Shown one piece after another: positions 24,937 through 35,573 of a DNA stretch of 64,000 nt. The notes below the pieces were generated by a model that was not told the origin of the DNA, did no database searches, and saw only the letters and a list, made by a program, of their open reading frames with translations. Both the position numbers and the translations under genes were made by a program. Source of the DNA: Planctobacterium sp965279005. GTDB lineage: Bacteria > Pseudomonadota > Gammaproteobacteria > Enterobacterales > Alteromonadaceae. The stretch is taken from contig CBDIHK010000027.1 in assembly GCA_965279005.1 (NCBI GenBank), forward strand, positions 186,001 to 250,000, read 5' to 3'. The number at the start of each line of letters is the position of its first letter. Position 1 is the stretch's first letter.

Positions 24937-27900
24937 ATGGAGCTCAGGGTCACTATGGAAATTGGCCAGCACAATTCAATTCAGCCTAAACCATTTCTGC
25001 TAAATCAGCCGGGGTGGCTTTGCTGTGTCTGCCTATTTTTGTTGTGTTTTCACCTTACGCTTAGAAGCGAAGAAAAAGCCAGCATTTTTGACCTTGGCGA
25101 GCCTTATTTTCACACCGTCGGTGATCGGCAGTCTATTCCTGGCTACATTGTTATGGCGTTGGCGCAAGACCAAAGTGGTTTTATTTGGATAGGCACTCAA
25201 AACGGATTAATTAGGTACGACGGCTATAGGTTTAGGTTGTTTCAGCATAAAGAGGAGCAGCCAGGTTCATTAATGGGAAATTTTGTTAGGTCACTATGGG
25301 TAGATTCGGGAAACAATCTATGGGTTGGCACCAATAGTGATGGAGTTTCCGTGTACGACCCCGATACTGAGCTCTTTCAAGAAATCCAACTAATGGATGA
25401 ATCACAACAGCTTAATTCTGATAGCCAGGTACGTGCTATTTCGGGGGATAACAAAGGCAATGTGTTTATAGGCACTGCTAAAGGCTTGGCATATTCCAGT
25501 GGCAATAGCATCAAACAGTCAAACTTTTCTACAGTAAAGGGTTGTCACGAGATAATCACTGACAAAATGGTAAATACGCTGCTAGTGGATAAGCAGCAAA
25601 ATTTATGGGTAGGAACTGATTCGGGGCTTTGTAAGATAGATGAAATCAACAATAACACTGCTTCTAGCGAATATCTAAATGGAACCAATATTAAGGACGT
25701 AGAAGGGCAATCGATACAAAGCCTTTATCAGGCTGAGGATGGTAAACTCTGGATAGGAACAAATCAAAGTGGTGTAGCTTGGATAGACCTCTCAAGCACA
25801 AAGACTCAATCAATTGATGGGCATTTAGAGCGTTTTAGTAAGTTATCGATTCGCGACGTTATGGCAATCTCACAACCTGTGTCGGCAGAGATTTGGTTGG
25901 GTACATATGAGAGCGGGATATTCGTCATCGATGCCGAGACCGGTCTTCCACTATATAATATTACTCACGATCCGGTTCGAGCCAATAGTATTAATAGCGA
26001 TGCAATGTCTTCTTTTTTGATGGACAGCTCGGGATTACTGTGGGTTGGGAATTGGGGAGAGGGTCTAAATCTATATAATCCTAAAAATGCCGCAGTACGC
26101 ACATATGGTCATAGCCCGTACCAATTGGAATCTCTCACATATCCAGATATTACTTCCATAATAGAGTTGGATGATGGCAATTTTTGGGTGGCAAACCAGA
26201 AGTACGGTATTGATATTCTGGATCCTACTATTGGTGTAGTTGGCGGTTTTAGACCCAGGGAAAACGACCTTTATACTATAGGTGATCCTTGGGTGGCGAG
26301 CATGATTCAAGCTGGGGATGGCACGGTTTGGTTAGGCATGCGCTACTTTGGTTTGTACCGTTATGACCCTAGTAGTCAGATGTTCGAACATTTTGGTTTA
26401 GAAGATGGCCTAAACAGCTTGTCTATATATGCATTACATATTACCCCGAATAACCAACTTTGGCTGGGAACGGCGAACGGTCTCAGTAGGTTAGATTTAA
26501 AAAGCAACCGCATACAGGACTTAACCAATGTTGAAAATATAGAGGCAATAAAAAATGTCCGGATAGACAATCTAAATTATACGTCCGATGGCTTTCTCTG
26601 GGTGGCATCCGACAATGGCCTTTTTGCACTAGATATCTCTGCCCAGAAACTGACCAAGATTAGTCCTGAAAATGGCACCGCCAACTTTGTTTCCGACAAT
26701 TTTGCTACCGGGTTACTAGTGGATAGTAACAACCAGCTATTGGTGGCTACCGCCCAAGGTATTGATCGTTTAGTTTCTTGGAATGGCCAATACGCGGAAT
26801 TTGAATCGCTCTCTGCGCTGGTTGGCAATTCGCCCGGACAAGCATCGAATTTGATAGAGGATAGCTTAGGGCGTATTTGGTCGTCCCGCGGTTGGATTTA
26901 CCCTAAAGAGGAAACCTACCAAAATTTGTTAACGGCTGAAGGATGGGATGCAGGGACTCTATGGATGGGGAATTACCTAGAAACCCAAGATGGGATTTAC
27001 CTACAAGGGGGCAGCAAAGGTCTGTTAATGGTTAAGCCCGAACGTTGGCAAGATTGGGAGTACCAGCCTCCATTGGTTATTACTTCGCTGTCAGTTGGCA
27101 ATCAATATTTGCCCGCTGCGAGTATAGCGAGCCTGAGCTTGCTTCCCAGTTCCAAAAGCTTTTCTGTAGAATTCTCGGCTCTCGATTTCACTGCCCCGCA
27201 GCAAAACCAATATGCCTATCGCTTGCTGGGCTACGATGAAGACTGGATTAGCACCGATGCCAGTAACCGCAGGGCAACTTATACCAACCTGCCGCCTGGT
27301 GATTACCAATTACAAATAAAAGGCACAAACCGGCTTGGCCAATGGAGTGAAAAGCAGCTGGCACTTGCTATCACCCAGCTTCCTGCCTGGCATCAGACTT
27401 GGCTATTTAGAATTTCAATTTTGCTGTCATTGCTCACCTTGTCTTTTGCCGCTTACCGTTGGCGCATCCAACAGTTGGTTAGGCAAAAGGCCGAGTTAGA
27501 TGACTTGGTAAAAACCAAAACAAAAAATATCGCCTTGTTGGGGGAGATTGGCAAAGAAATAACGTCTTCATTGGATTTTGAACAGGTGTTGGACACGGTT
27601 TATAGGCGGGTCAATGAGTTGATGGATGCGACAGTGTTTACGGTTAGCGTGGTGAATTACCAAGCAAACCAAATTCAATTTAAATTGGCCATGGAAAACA
27701 ATAAGCGCTTGCCAGAATTTGCATTTGGACTCGACGAAGTAAATCGGCCAGCGGTGTGGGCTGTGCAAAATAAACGCGAATTTGTTACCGACCAGCGCAG
27801 TGACGCGAGCAAATATGTCGGCGCAATGCCCGAGCCAAAAGCGGGCGCAAGGGCAGAGTCTATTGTCTATATACCATTGTTTTTCGAGGGTAAAGTGATT

Positions 27901-30279
27901 GGCTGCCTCAGTGTGCAAAGCCCACAGAAGTACGCCTATAATGAAGTCCATCTACAAATGATCCGCACCATTGCTTCTTATACTGCGGTTGCCCTGTCCA
28001 ATGCTATTTCACTGAATGCCCAAAAGCAGCTAAATATGGAAATATTCCGGCAGCATCGGGAAATAAAGACCCAGAACCAGGAAATCCTGAAACAAAAGGA
28101 AATTACCGAAGCGGCGACAGAATCCAAGTCTTTGTTCTTGGCCAATATGTCCCACGAAATCAGGACACCTATGAACGGCATCATCGGTATGTCCCATTTG
28201 CTGCTTGACCACACATTGCCGGAAAAACTAAAGGGTTACGTTAAAACCATTGAGCGTAGTGCTAAAAATTTGCTGGGTTTGGTCAACGACATATTGGACT
28301 TTTCGAAAATAGAAGCCGGTAAATTAGAGATCGAAAATATTGAGTTTGAAGTGTTTGAGGTGACTGAGAATGTTTTGGGGGTAATGCAGTTTGCGGCAAG
28401 CCAAAAAGGCCTGACTTTAACACTGCAATACGACCCTAACCTTTGCCACTACTATCGGGGGGATCCGCTGCGCGTATCGCAGGTATTGACCAACCTGCTG
28501 TCCAACGCGATTAAGTTTACCCAGCAAGGCTCAGTTACTTTGTCGGTCAACGCCAAAGATGATGATTTACTCGAATTTGAAGTGACGGATACTGGCATTG
28601 GTATGACACCCGAGCAGCAAACGCAATTGTTTAAAGCCTTTTCCCAAGCTGATACCAGTACCTCGCGTAAATTTGGGGGTACCGGCCTTGGCCTCACCAT
28701 CTCCAAGCAGTTGGTTGAACTAATGGGGGGCACAATAGGGGTCACCAGCGAGCCGGGAAAAGGGAGTTGTTTCACTTTTTCTATCAAAGCCCGAAGGCTG
28801 TCGTTGCAGGATATCGGTTCGGATCAGAAATGGCGCAAAGCCTTGGTAGTCGATGATGACGCAACGACTAGGGAAATGCTTAAAGCGGAACTTGAACAAC
28901 TCAAGTTCACGGTGCGCACGGCTCAAAATGGCGAGCAGGCGTTAAATTACTTTTGTGAGGCGCCGGATGCTTGGGATCTCGTACTAATGGATTGGAATAT
29001 GCCAGGGTTAGACGGTGTTGAGACTGTAAAGGCCATGCAGCGTTACTTGCAAAGCGATGCCAGCCAAGGGCAAAAACGGTTGCCAGCGGTAGTAATGATT
29101 AGCAGTTACGAGCGTGCCCAGGTTGAACCCCAAATCAAGGCTGCGGGCATCCAAACATTCCTACCCAAACCAATATCGATGGATAGCCTAGAGAGCGCAC
29201 TAGTGAAAGTATTGCACAGCCCGAATGAACAAGGAATCGGATTGGTAGAGCAAAAACAGCAACTGAAGACTCGGAGTGAGTGCCGTATCCTGTTAGCCGA
29301 AGACAATACCACTAACCAACAAATCATCCTTGGTTTGCTCGAGGGCAGCGGCATCCATATTGAGCTGGCTGACAACGGCGAACAAGCGGTCAGAATTGCC
29401 CAGGCACATCCTTTTGATCTCATCTTGATGGATTTGCAAATGCCGTTTATGGATGGCTATGAAGCAACGGCTAAAATTAGGTCGTTGGGGATAAACACCG
29501 CCATTATCGCCGTATCTGCAAATGCGATGGTAGAACAAATTGAACAGGCGGTGGCGGTAGGTATGTCGGAACATTTGCCCAAGCCAATTGAGCCGGCAAA
29601 ACTGTATGGGCTGTTGCTGCGTTATTTGCCGGAAAACAGGCTGGCGACAGGGCAAGGCAATAACGCCAAGCATGCGTCACAGGCCGGTGGTGATGTTCGG
29701 GAAGATATTGATTTCCCAAGGTTTGGCACAATAGACACCCAGGCTGGATTGTCCCATTTTGCCGGCAATGCCAAGCTATACAAAAAGGTATTATTAGATT
29801 TCCTTAATAACCAAAAGCAGACAACCCCGTTATCAATGCCAAACGATGAGCTGTTGCGCTGGTTGCACACTATCAAAGGGCTTAGTGCCAACCTTGGGGC
29901 TATGGTACTGAGCCAGGCCGCCGAAAAGGCCGAAACATCGCTAAGTGAAGCATCTGTGCGTGAAGTGGATGCAGCATTGTTGGCTGTTACCGGGGAAATC
30001 GAATCCATACTCGGCGGCACCCAGCCCAAAGTAACTAACCCGGAGCAACTGGTGGCTGCCGATACACAGGACATCACAGGGTTGCTGCAGAAACTGCAGG
30101 CGGCTGTTATCAGTAAGCGGCCAAAACAGTGTGAACCCATACTGCAAGAGCTTGCGAGATTTAGTTTACCTGAACAATACCATGCGCCTTTGTCGGAAGT
30201 GAAAGGGCACATCGGCAAGTACCGGTTTAAAGAGGCCCTATCGGTGTTGCAAGCCTTGTTACAAGGTATTGATGCCTAA
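24937..30279 (+). CDS. Giant hybrid histidine kinase, propeller-Y_Y_Y-GAF-HK-REC-REC-HPt
   Basis: This 1780-aa membrane sensor begins with a signal or anchor segment, then two seven-bladed Reg_prop propellers (repeats such as GLIRYDGYRF, NNLWVGT and LLWVGNWGEGLNLY) to about residue 750. A Y_Y_Y domain, one TM helix near 820-840 and a GAF domain (about 895-1030) follow. The HisKA phosphosite is His1073 (MSHEIRTPMNG), then HATPase, REC1 Asp1352, REC2 Asp1499 and HPt His1644 (LHTIKG). There is no DNA-binding domain, unlike Bacteroides HTCS proteins, so output must pass through the HPt to another regulator. The ATG at 24955, preceded by AGGG, may be the real start. It is a paralogue of the convergent gene. 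Confidence 0.93.
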   Translation: MELRVTMEIGQHNSIQPKPFLLNQPGWLCCVCLFLLCFHLTLRSEEKASIFDLGEPYFHTVGDRQSIPGYIVMALAQDQSGFIWIGTQNGLIRYDGYRFRLFQHKEEQPGSLMGNFVRSLWVDSGNNLWVGTNSDGVSVYDPDTELFQEIQLMDESQQLNSDSQVRAISGDNKGNVFIGTAKGLAYSSGNSIKQSNFSTVKGCHEIITDKMVNTLLVDKQQNLWVGTDSGLCKIDEINNNTASSEYLNGTNIKDVEGQSIQSLYQAEDGKLWIGTNQSGVAWIDLSSTKTQSIDGHLERFSKLSIRDVMAISQPVSAEIWLGTYESGIFVIDAETGLPLYNITHDPVRANSINSDAMSSFLMDSSGLLWVGNWGEGLNLYNPKNAAVRTYGHSPYQLESLTYPDITSIIELDDGNFWVANQKYGIDILDPTIGVVGGFRPRENDLYTIGDPWVASMIQAGDGTVWLGMRYFGLYRYDPSSQMFEHFGLEDGLNSLSIYALHITPNNQLWLGTANGLSRLDLKSNRIQDLTNVENIEAIKNVRIDNLNYTSDGFLWVASDNGLFALDISAQKLTKISPENGTANFVSDNFATGLLVDSNNQLLVATAQGIDRLVSWNGQYAEFESLSALVGNSPGQASNLIEDSLGRIWSSRGWIYPKEETYQNLLTAEGWDAGTLWMGNYLETQDGIYLQGGSKGLLMVKPERWQDWEYQPPLVITSLSVGNQYLPAASIASLSLLPSSKSFSVEFSALDFTAPQQNQYAYRLLGYDEDWISTDASNRRATYTNLPPGDYQLQIKGTNRLGQWSEKQLALAITQLPAWHQTWLFRISILLSLLTLSFAAYRWRIQQLVRQKAELDDLVKTKTKNIALLGEIGKEITSSLDFEQVLDTVYRRVNELMDATVFTVSVVNYQANQIQFKLAMENNKRLPEFAFGLDEVNRPAVWAVQNKREFVTDQRSDASKYVGAMPEPKAGARAESIVYIPLFFEGKVIGCLSVQSPQKYAYNEVHLQMIRTIASYTAVALSNAISLNAQKQLNMEIFRQHREIKTQNQEILKQKEITEAATESKSLFLANMSHEIRTPMNGIIGMSHLLLDHTLPEKLKGYVKTIERSAKNLLGLVNDILDFSKIEAGKLEIENIEFEVFEVTENVLGVMQFAASQKGLTLTLQYDPNLCHYYRGDPLRVSQVLTNLLSNAIKFTQQGSVTLSVNAKDDDLLEFEVTDTGIGMTPEQQTQLFKAFSQADTSTSRKFGGTGLGLTISKQLVELMGGTIGVTSEPGKGSCFTFSIKARRLSLQDIGSDQKWRKALVVDDDATTREMLKAELEQLKFTVRTAQNGEQALNYFCEAPDAWDLVLMDWNMPGLDGVETVKAMQRYLQSDASQGQKRLPAVVMISSYERAQVEPQIKAAGIQTFLPKPISMDSLESALVKVLHSPNEQGIGLVEQKQQLKTRSECRILLAEDNTTNQQIILGLLEGSGIHIELADNGEQAVRIAQAHPFDLILMDLQMPFMDGYEATAKIRSLGINTAIIAVSANAMVEQIEQAVAVGMSEHLPKPIEPAKLYGLLLRYLPENRLATGQGNNAKHASQAGGDVREDIDFPRFGTIDTQAGLSHFAGNAKLYKKVLLDFLNNQKQTTPLSMPNDELLRWLHTIKGLSANLGAMVLSQAAEKAETSLSEASVREVDAALLAVTGEIESILGGTQPKVTNPEQLVAADTQDITGLLQKLQAAVISKRPKQCEPILQELARFSLPEQYHAPLSEVKGHIGKYRFKEALSVLQALLQGIDA

Positions 30280-30306
30280 CCCTTTAAAGGGGCGGTATAA
30301 TTCCCA

Positions 30307-33300
30307 TCAGGACGTGAGTTTCGCAAGAAAGCTTTCCGCTTCTTTAAAGCGGTATTTTTCAATGTATTGGCACAGTGTTTGGAAAATGTCCTTTTGTTCA
30401 TCAGTAAGCCGGTTTTTACCCAGTGCGGCCAGCAAGGGTTGCAGTTTTTTCGGGCGCTTACTGGCAAGGCCTGCTTTGATCTCCAACAAGGCTCCGATCC
30501 AGTCTGCATCGGAAAGTGTGGTGTCGCCGCTACCTGGCTGTGCTAACCGGGCTGACTGTTCAGTATAAGATGAGATAGCATGTACAACGGCTTTTAGTTC
30601 ATTGGCGACCTCACTAAAATTAGTGCGCTGCCGTTCAAGTTGCCCGCATAACGCAGACAGTGTTTGCGCGCCTATATTGCCCGATAAACCCTTTAGTGTG
30701 TGTAACCAGCGGGGAAAATCCGGAGCTTGCTCTTGGTGCGGGTTAAGGTTGCCGTATTTATCAACAAAATCCTTTAGTACTTTATCAAATAGTTGACGGT
30801 TACCCGCCACCCGGCGCATCGCCACTTCACAATCCAGGCCAGGGATTTCCGGTAGGCTAACTTGGCTGGTGTCGTTGGTTTTTAGTTCACTGCTATCCAT
30901 TTCTAGATGTCGGCATAGCGCATCGTAAAGCAGTTCTGGTTCTATGGGTTTGGCCAAGTGCTCGTTCATGCCGACCCGCAGCGCCCTGTCTATCTGTTCC
31001 ACCATGGCATTGGCGGTGAGGGCGATGATGGGGTTGCTAAAACCGAGCTGCCTAATCTCTGCTGTTGCTGTGTAGCCGTCCATTACCGGCATCTGGATAT
31101 CCATCAGGATCAGGTCAAACGCGTTTGCTTTGACTTTATCTATTGCCTCCTGGCCGTTGTTGGCCAGGGCTATATCTAGGCCACTGCCTTCCAACAGGCC
31201 TTGCACTATGGCCTGGTTGGTAATGTTGTCCTCAACCAACAATATATGGCCGCCTTGTGTGGCCAGTCTAGATTTCAGCTGTTGGCTTTGCAGTGCCGAA
31301 GCTTGTTTAGGCTGTTTACACAAGACCTTGATAAGGGCATCTTCCAATGCTTCAGGGTTGACCGGTTTATATAGTACGGCACCTATATTGGCGCTTTTTG
31401 CCAAAGCTTGGATATCTGAGTCTGCGTGGCTCGTTACTAGCACAATACTGGGAGCTTGCTGCCCAGAGTCGAAAAAGTGCTGTTGCAGCCGCTTGGCTGT
31501 CTCAACCCCATCCAGCCCCGGCATTTGCCAATCCATCAAAACCAGGTCGTACTGCTCTTGCCCGTCCACTATGCGGGTGAGCGCGTGTTCGCCATTTTCT
31601 GCACTGCTGCTGTCCATGTTAAAAGCCAACAGTTGGCTGCGCAGCATTTCTGCTACAACCGGGTCATCTTCCACGATGAGGGCTGATTTACCCAATAGGA
31701 ATTTTCGATCAGCACTGTAGTAGACTTTGGGAGCCGACACGCTAAAGCTAAACTGGCTGCCTTTGCCCAATTCACTACTGGCTTTTATTTCACCCTGCAT
31801 CAATTCCACAAGCTGCTTTGATATCGACAAACCCAGCCCAGTGCCGCCGTACTGGCGGGTGGTGCTCATGTCTGCTTGCACGAAGGAACTGAATAGTTTT
31901 TGCAATTGCGCATTGGACATGCCAATCCCAGTATCTTGCACACTAAAGTGCAGTTGAGTTTTGTCGTAGGTGACCCTGACGGTAACACCCCCTTTATGGG
32001 TGAATTTCACAGCATTATTGACTAGGTTGATCAGCACCTGGCTAATACGCAGCGGGTCACCTAAATAATAATGGCTGACATTGCTGTCATATTTGGCTTG
32101 CAACTGGATGTTTTTCTCTTGTGCGGTAAATCGCATTACTTCCAGGGCGTTTTCAACCAGTTCGTACAGTTCAAACTCGGTCTGTTCTATTTCTAGCTTG
32201 CCGGCCTCAATTTTCGAGAAGTCCAAAATGTCATTGATCACCCTGAGCAAAGATTTAGCGGAGCTGGCAATGCTACCTGAATATTTTTCTTGCAACGGTG
32301 ACAACTGGGTTTCTTGTAGCAGGTGTGCCATACCAATAATGCCATTCATTGGGGTGCGTATTTCATGGGACATATTAGCCAGGAAGTCGGATTTGGCTTT
32401 GGTAGCAGACTCTGCTTGTTGCCATGCAAGTTCTGCTTTTTGTGCTTCTGCTTGTGCCCGTTCCCGCTCTTGTTCCACCTGTGTCCTTGCTTGTTCAGAT
32501 TCTTGTTTGGCCTGGGCTAGTGCTTCATAGCCGCTGGCATTGGCCAAGGCAATAGCCGAATATGACGCGACAGTGCGCAACAATTGCAACTGTTCATCTG
32601 AGTAGGCTGCTGCATACTGGTGGTGCAAGCCCAGGCAACCCAGCACCTTTTTGTTAACTGTTAAAGGCAATACCATGCAAGATTGATACTGCTTGCGGTT
32701 AGGCATTACTGCCGAATGTCCGATGATTTGATTTATCTGGTCACGGCTGCTGCCAACCAGTTCTAAACCTTGTTTGATGCACCAAACCGGAGGGCTGCTG
32801 TCATCTAGGTTGGGGAAGCTACCGTGATCCCTAGTGCGTCCCTCTTCAACCCAATATCGCAGCTTGATCGCTGCTCCATCTGCTACCAAGGCAATGTAGA
32901 ACAAATGGGACTGGCAAAGCTGGTTGATATGCTTTTGGATATGGGCAAATAGCTGATCCATATCCAATACCGAGGTGATGTCTTGCCCCACCTGGCCAAG
33001 GGATCTTAAATCTTGGGTTTGACTTTCTACCAGTGCGTTGAGCTCTTGTTCGCGGGCCTGTAAGGCGGAGATTCTATGCCGGTACGCATAGTAGATACTG
33101 AATAGGAATAATAATACCGCCATAAGCTTGAACAAAGTGGTTTGGTACCAAGCCGGTACCACAACTATGGCCAGTTGGGCTGGCTGCTCTGCCCAAACCC
33201 CGTGGTTATTTCCCGCGGTAACTTTGAAGGTATAGTTTCCAGGCGGTAAATTGCTATAGGTGGCTACCCTAGAATTGGTGACAGGGCGCCATTCTTCATC

Positions 33301-35469
33301 ATAGCCTTCAAGCATATAGCGGTATCGGTTTTGTACCGGTTGCTGGAAGTCCATTGCGGCAAATTTTAATGAGATATCTTTAAAGTCATGGGGTAACTTC
33401 AAAGCATTTGCGCTGGCCTGGACGACATGGTTGTCAAGCTTGGCATCAGTAATTACGACAGTTGGTACGTGTTTGTTCACGATCACCCTGTTTGGTTCAA
33501 TTTCCACATAACCATCCTGGAAACCAAAATAGAGCCGTTCTCCTTTGTGGCTTGTCGCTGAAGCGGGGTAAAAGCTCAGGGAACTACCGCGAGTACCATC
33601 AAGGAAGCTAGCGACGATATTGGCCCTTTCATCCAACTTGGTTATTCCTCGCCGGGTAGACAGCCAAATATTCTGGTTGCTGTCCTCTAATACCGCCATG
33701 ATTTCATTATTGGATATACCCGAGGTTGTGTTATATACCGTGGATTTTCGGGTGGCTGGATTGAACTTATTTAAGCCATTTTGGGTCGCGACCCAATAAG
33801 CGTTGTCCGAACCATGCAATAGGTGGTTGATATGGTTGGAAGACAGGATATCTTTGTGGTCATTTTGGCGGGCAAATTGTGTCCAGGTGCCATTTTCCCG
33901 GTTAAACCTGTGCAAACCCTGGCCACTGCTGGGCACCCAGATTTGGTTTTGGTTGTCCAACACTATCCCGCTAACAACAATACCTGGCAAATACTGTTGC
34001 AATTCCCCAGTTTCTTTATCCCATTGGAAGACACCGGTTTTGCGATGATCCGACACCCACAAGCGGCTATTATTATCGAATACAAGTTGGCCTACGGCCA
34101 ATACATGTTCGTCTATGCTGCCCCTTATGGCTTCTGCTACCTTGTTGCCAACATAATGATTGAATAGTCCTTGATCAGTGCCTATCCAGGCTTCACTGTT
34201 GTGCTCCAAGGTTAGCTTATTAATTTGCCTGCTAACGTTTAAATCCATGGGAATTGGACTTGGCCAGGTATCTTCTCTGGGTTTGAAAAATAACCCCTCT
34301 ACTGTGCCCAACCATAGGTCACCATCTTGGTTAAGAACAAGATCTAATACCGCTCCCAGTGGCCGCAGTTCGCCATCCGCAGTTTGGTATACATCTACAA
34401 TTGAGATTGCCGATTCAGTCGCCCGGATTTTAAAGATCCCGGAATTGCGGGTGGCAACCCACAAGAGCCCAGTGTGGTCTAGCATCATGCTGCGAATATT
34501 TTCATTGCTTAACCAATTAAAACCAGTGCCGCCAGAAAGCCTAACGAAGTCGCGCGATTGGATATTCAGCCGATAAAGGCCGCCATAGCTACCCACCCAA
34601 ACATGGTCTGTTTCAGCGAGGATCGCCGACACAGTGGGCATTTTCTGCCCAGTTGGGTTTATTGCGGTAAATTTGTTTTTCTGTGGTTCGAACAAACCAA
34701 AGCTACTGCCGGTAGCGACCCAAACCCTGTTTTGTGCATCTATGCTTACCGCCCTGACTTGTTCATGGTCTAGGCCTTCTGGGTGTTTTTGGTCGTATTG
34801 GTAGCTAACGAACTTGCCTTGCTCAGGGAAGAAGTTGTTTAGCCCATTACCGGTTGCTATCCATAAGCTGCCATTTGCTGCCTCGGTGATGGCCCAAACC
34901 CGGTTATGGCTTATAGAATGGGGAGCCGCGCTGTTGTGCTGCCAATGTTGGAAGTCGCGGGTGTTTGGGTTGTACAGGTTTAAACCACCATCCCGTGTAC
35001 CAATCCAACTCCGCCCTTTAGAATCTACATATATCACCTGCACATAGTTTGAGCTTATTGACGCTGGATCATCTGGATTATTTCTAAAGTGCGTGAACAA
35101 TCCTGTGTCCTGGTTATAGACATTTAGGCCAGATCCCCACATGCCAATCCAAATTTGGCTGTTGTGGTCAACTGCAATATTGCCTGCATTATTTGCGGCT
35201 AGGCTATAGGGATTATTTTCATCAGCAAAGAATTGCTTAAATTCATAACCATCAAAACGGTTGAGTCCGTTTTCCGTCCCCACCCATATATATCCTGTAG
35301 GATCCTGCACTATGGTGTAAGCAACGGAACTGGAAAGGCCTTCACCTATACTGTATTGCTTGGTGTCGCTGGTGGCCATTGTGCTGGCAAAGCAGTTAGC
35401 ACTCAAACCTGTGCAAAGCAGCAGGAAAAATACGGCTCTGGCGGATTTGTATGGGGGGAAAAATTCCAT
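30307..35469 (-). CDS. Giant hybrid histidine kinase, paralogue of the convergent neighbour
   Basis: This 1720-aa protein has the same order as 24937-30279: signal peptide (LLLCTGLSANCFA), Reg_prop propellers (GLNRFDGYEF), Y_Y_Y, TM helix near 775, GAF and a Gln/Glu-rich coiled coil (about 975-1020). HisKA His1035, HATPase, REC1 Asp1313, REC2 Asp1457 and HPt His1590 (LHTLKG) follow. Even the C-terminal KYRFKEA motif is shared, so the pair arose by duplication. Only 27 bp separate the two stops, with the palindrome CCCTTTAAAGGG between them. Such propeller sensors usually detect poly- or oligosaccharides or their products; here the ligand is unknown. Confidence 0.93.
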   Translation of the reverse strand: MEFFPPYKSARAVFFLLLCTGLSANCFASTMATSDTKQYSIGEGLSSSVAYTIVQDPTGYIWVGTENGLNRFDGYEFKQFFADENNPYSLAANNAGNIAVDHNSQIWIGMWGSGLNVYNQDTGLFTHFRNNPDDPASISSNYVQVIYVDSKGRSWIGTRDGGLNLYNPNTRDFQHWQHNSAAPHSISHNRVWAITEAANGSLWIATGNGLNNFFPEQGKFVSYQYDQKHPEGLDHEQVRAVSIDAQNRVWVATGSSFGLFEPQKNKFTAINPTGQKMPTVSAILAETDHVWVGSYGGLYRLNIQSRDFVRLSGGTGFNWLSNENIRSMMLDHTGLLWVATRNSGIFKIRATESAISIVDVYQTADGELRPLGAVLDLVLNQDGDLWLGTVEGLFFKPREDTWPSPIPMDLNVSRQINKLTLEHNSEAWIGTDQGLFNHYVGNKVAEAIRGSIDEHVLAVGQLVFDNNSRLWVSDHRKTGVFQWDKETGELQQYLPGIVVSGIVLDNQNQIWVPSSGQGLHRFNRENGTWTQFARQNDHKDILSSNHINHLLHGSDNAYWVATQNGLNKFNPATRKSTVYNTTSGISNNEIMAVLEDSNQNIWLSTRRGITKLDERANIVASFLDGTRGSSLSFYPASATSHKGERLYFGFQDGYVEIEPNRVIVNKHVPTVVITDAKLDNHVVQASANALKLPHDFKDISLKFAAMDFQQPVQNRYRYMLEGYDEEWRPVTNSRVATYSNLPPGNYTFKVTAGNNHGVWAEQPAQLAIVVVPAWYQTTLFKLMAVLLFLFSIYYAYRHRISALQAREQELNALVESQTQDLRSLGQVGQDITSVLDMDQLFAHIQKHINQLCQSHLFYIALVADGAAIKLRYWVEEGRTRDHGSFPNLDDSSPPVWCIKQGLELVGSSRDQINQIIGHSAVMPNRKQYQSCMVLPLTVNKKVLGCLGLHHQYAAAYSDEQLQLLRTVASYSAIALANASGYEALAQAKQESEQARTQVEQERERAQAEAQKAELAWQQAESATKAKSDFLANMSHEIRTPMNGIIGMAHLLQETQLSPLQEKYSGSIASSAKSLLRVINDILDFSKIEAGKLEIEQTEFELYELVENALEVMRFTAQEKNIQLQAKYDSNVSHYYLGDPLRISQVLINLVNNAVKFTHKGGVTVRVTYDKTQLHFSVQDTGIGMSNAQLQKLFSSFVQADMSTTRQYGGTGLGLSISKQLVELMQGEIKASSELGKGSQFSFSVSAPKVYYSADRKFLLGKSALIVEDDPVVAEMLRSQLLAFNMDSSSAENGEHALTRIVDGQEQYDLVLMDWQMPGLDGVETAKRLQQHFFDSGQQAPSIVLVTSHADSDIQALAKSANIGAVLYKPVNPEALEDALIKVLCKQPKQASALQSQQLKSRLATQGGHILLVEDNITNQAIVQGLLEGSGLDIALANNGQEAIDKVKANAFDLILMDIQMPVMDGYTATAEIRQLGFSNPIIALTANAMVEQIDRALRVGMNEHLAKPIEPELLYDALCRHLEMDSSELKTNDTSQVSLPEIPGLDCEVAMRRVAGNRQLFDKVLKDFVDKYGNLNPHQEQAPDFPRWLHTLKGLSGNIGAQTLSALCGQLERQRTNFSEVANELKAVVHAISSYTEQSARLAQPGSGDTTLSDADWIGALLEIKAGLASKRPKKLQPLLAALGKNRLTDEQKDIFQTLCQYIEKYRFKEAESFLAKLTS

Positions 35470-35573
35470 TTTCTATGTGCACCAAATGCAGGTTCATAAA
35501 AAAGAATATACCCGCATCCCCAGTGTTGCAAGGAACCCACGAGAGGTATTGCCCGGCGGATTCGATAGCGCTT

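Noticed and set aside
24676..24972. Minus-strand frame of 98 codons upstream of the giant kinase
   Set aside because: It overlaps the kinase start, has no ribosome site and no recognisable motif.
30280..30291. CCCTTTAAAGGG palindrome as a bidirectional terminator
   Set aside because: The 12-bp palindrome leaves only a 3-bp stem once a loop is allowed, and there is no T tract.
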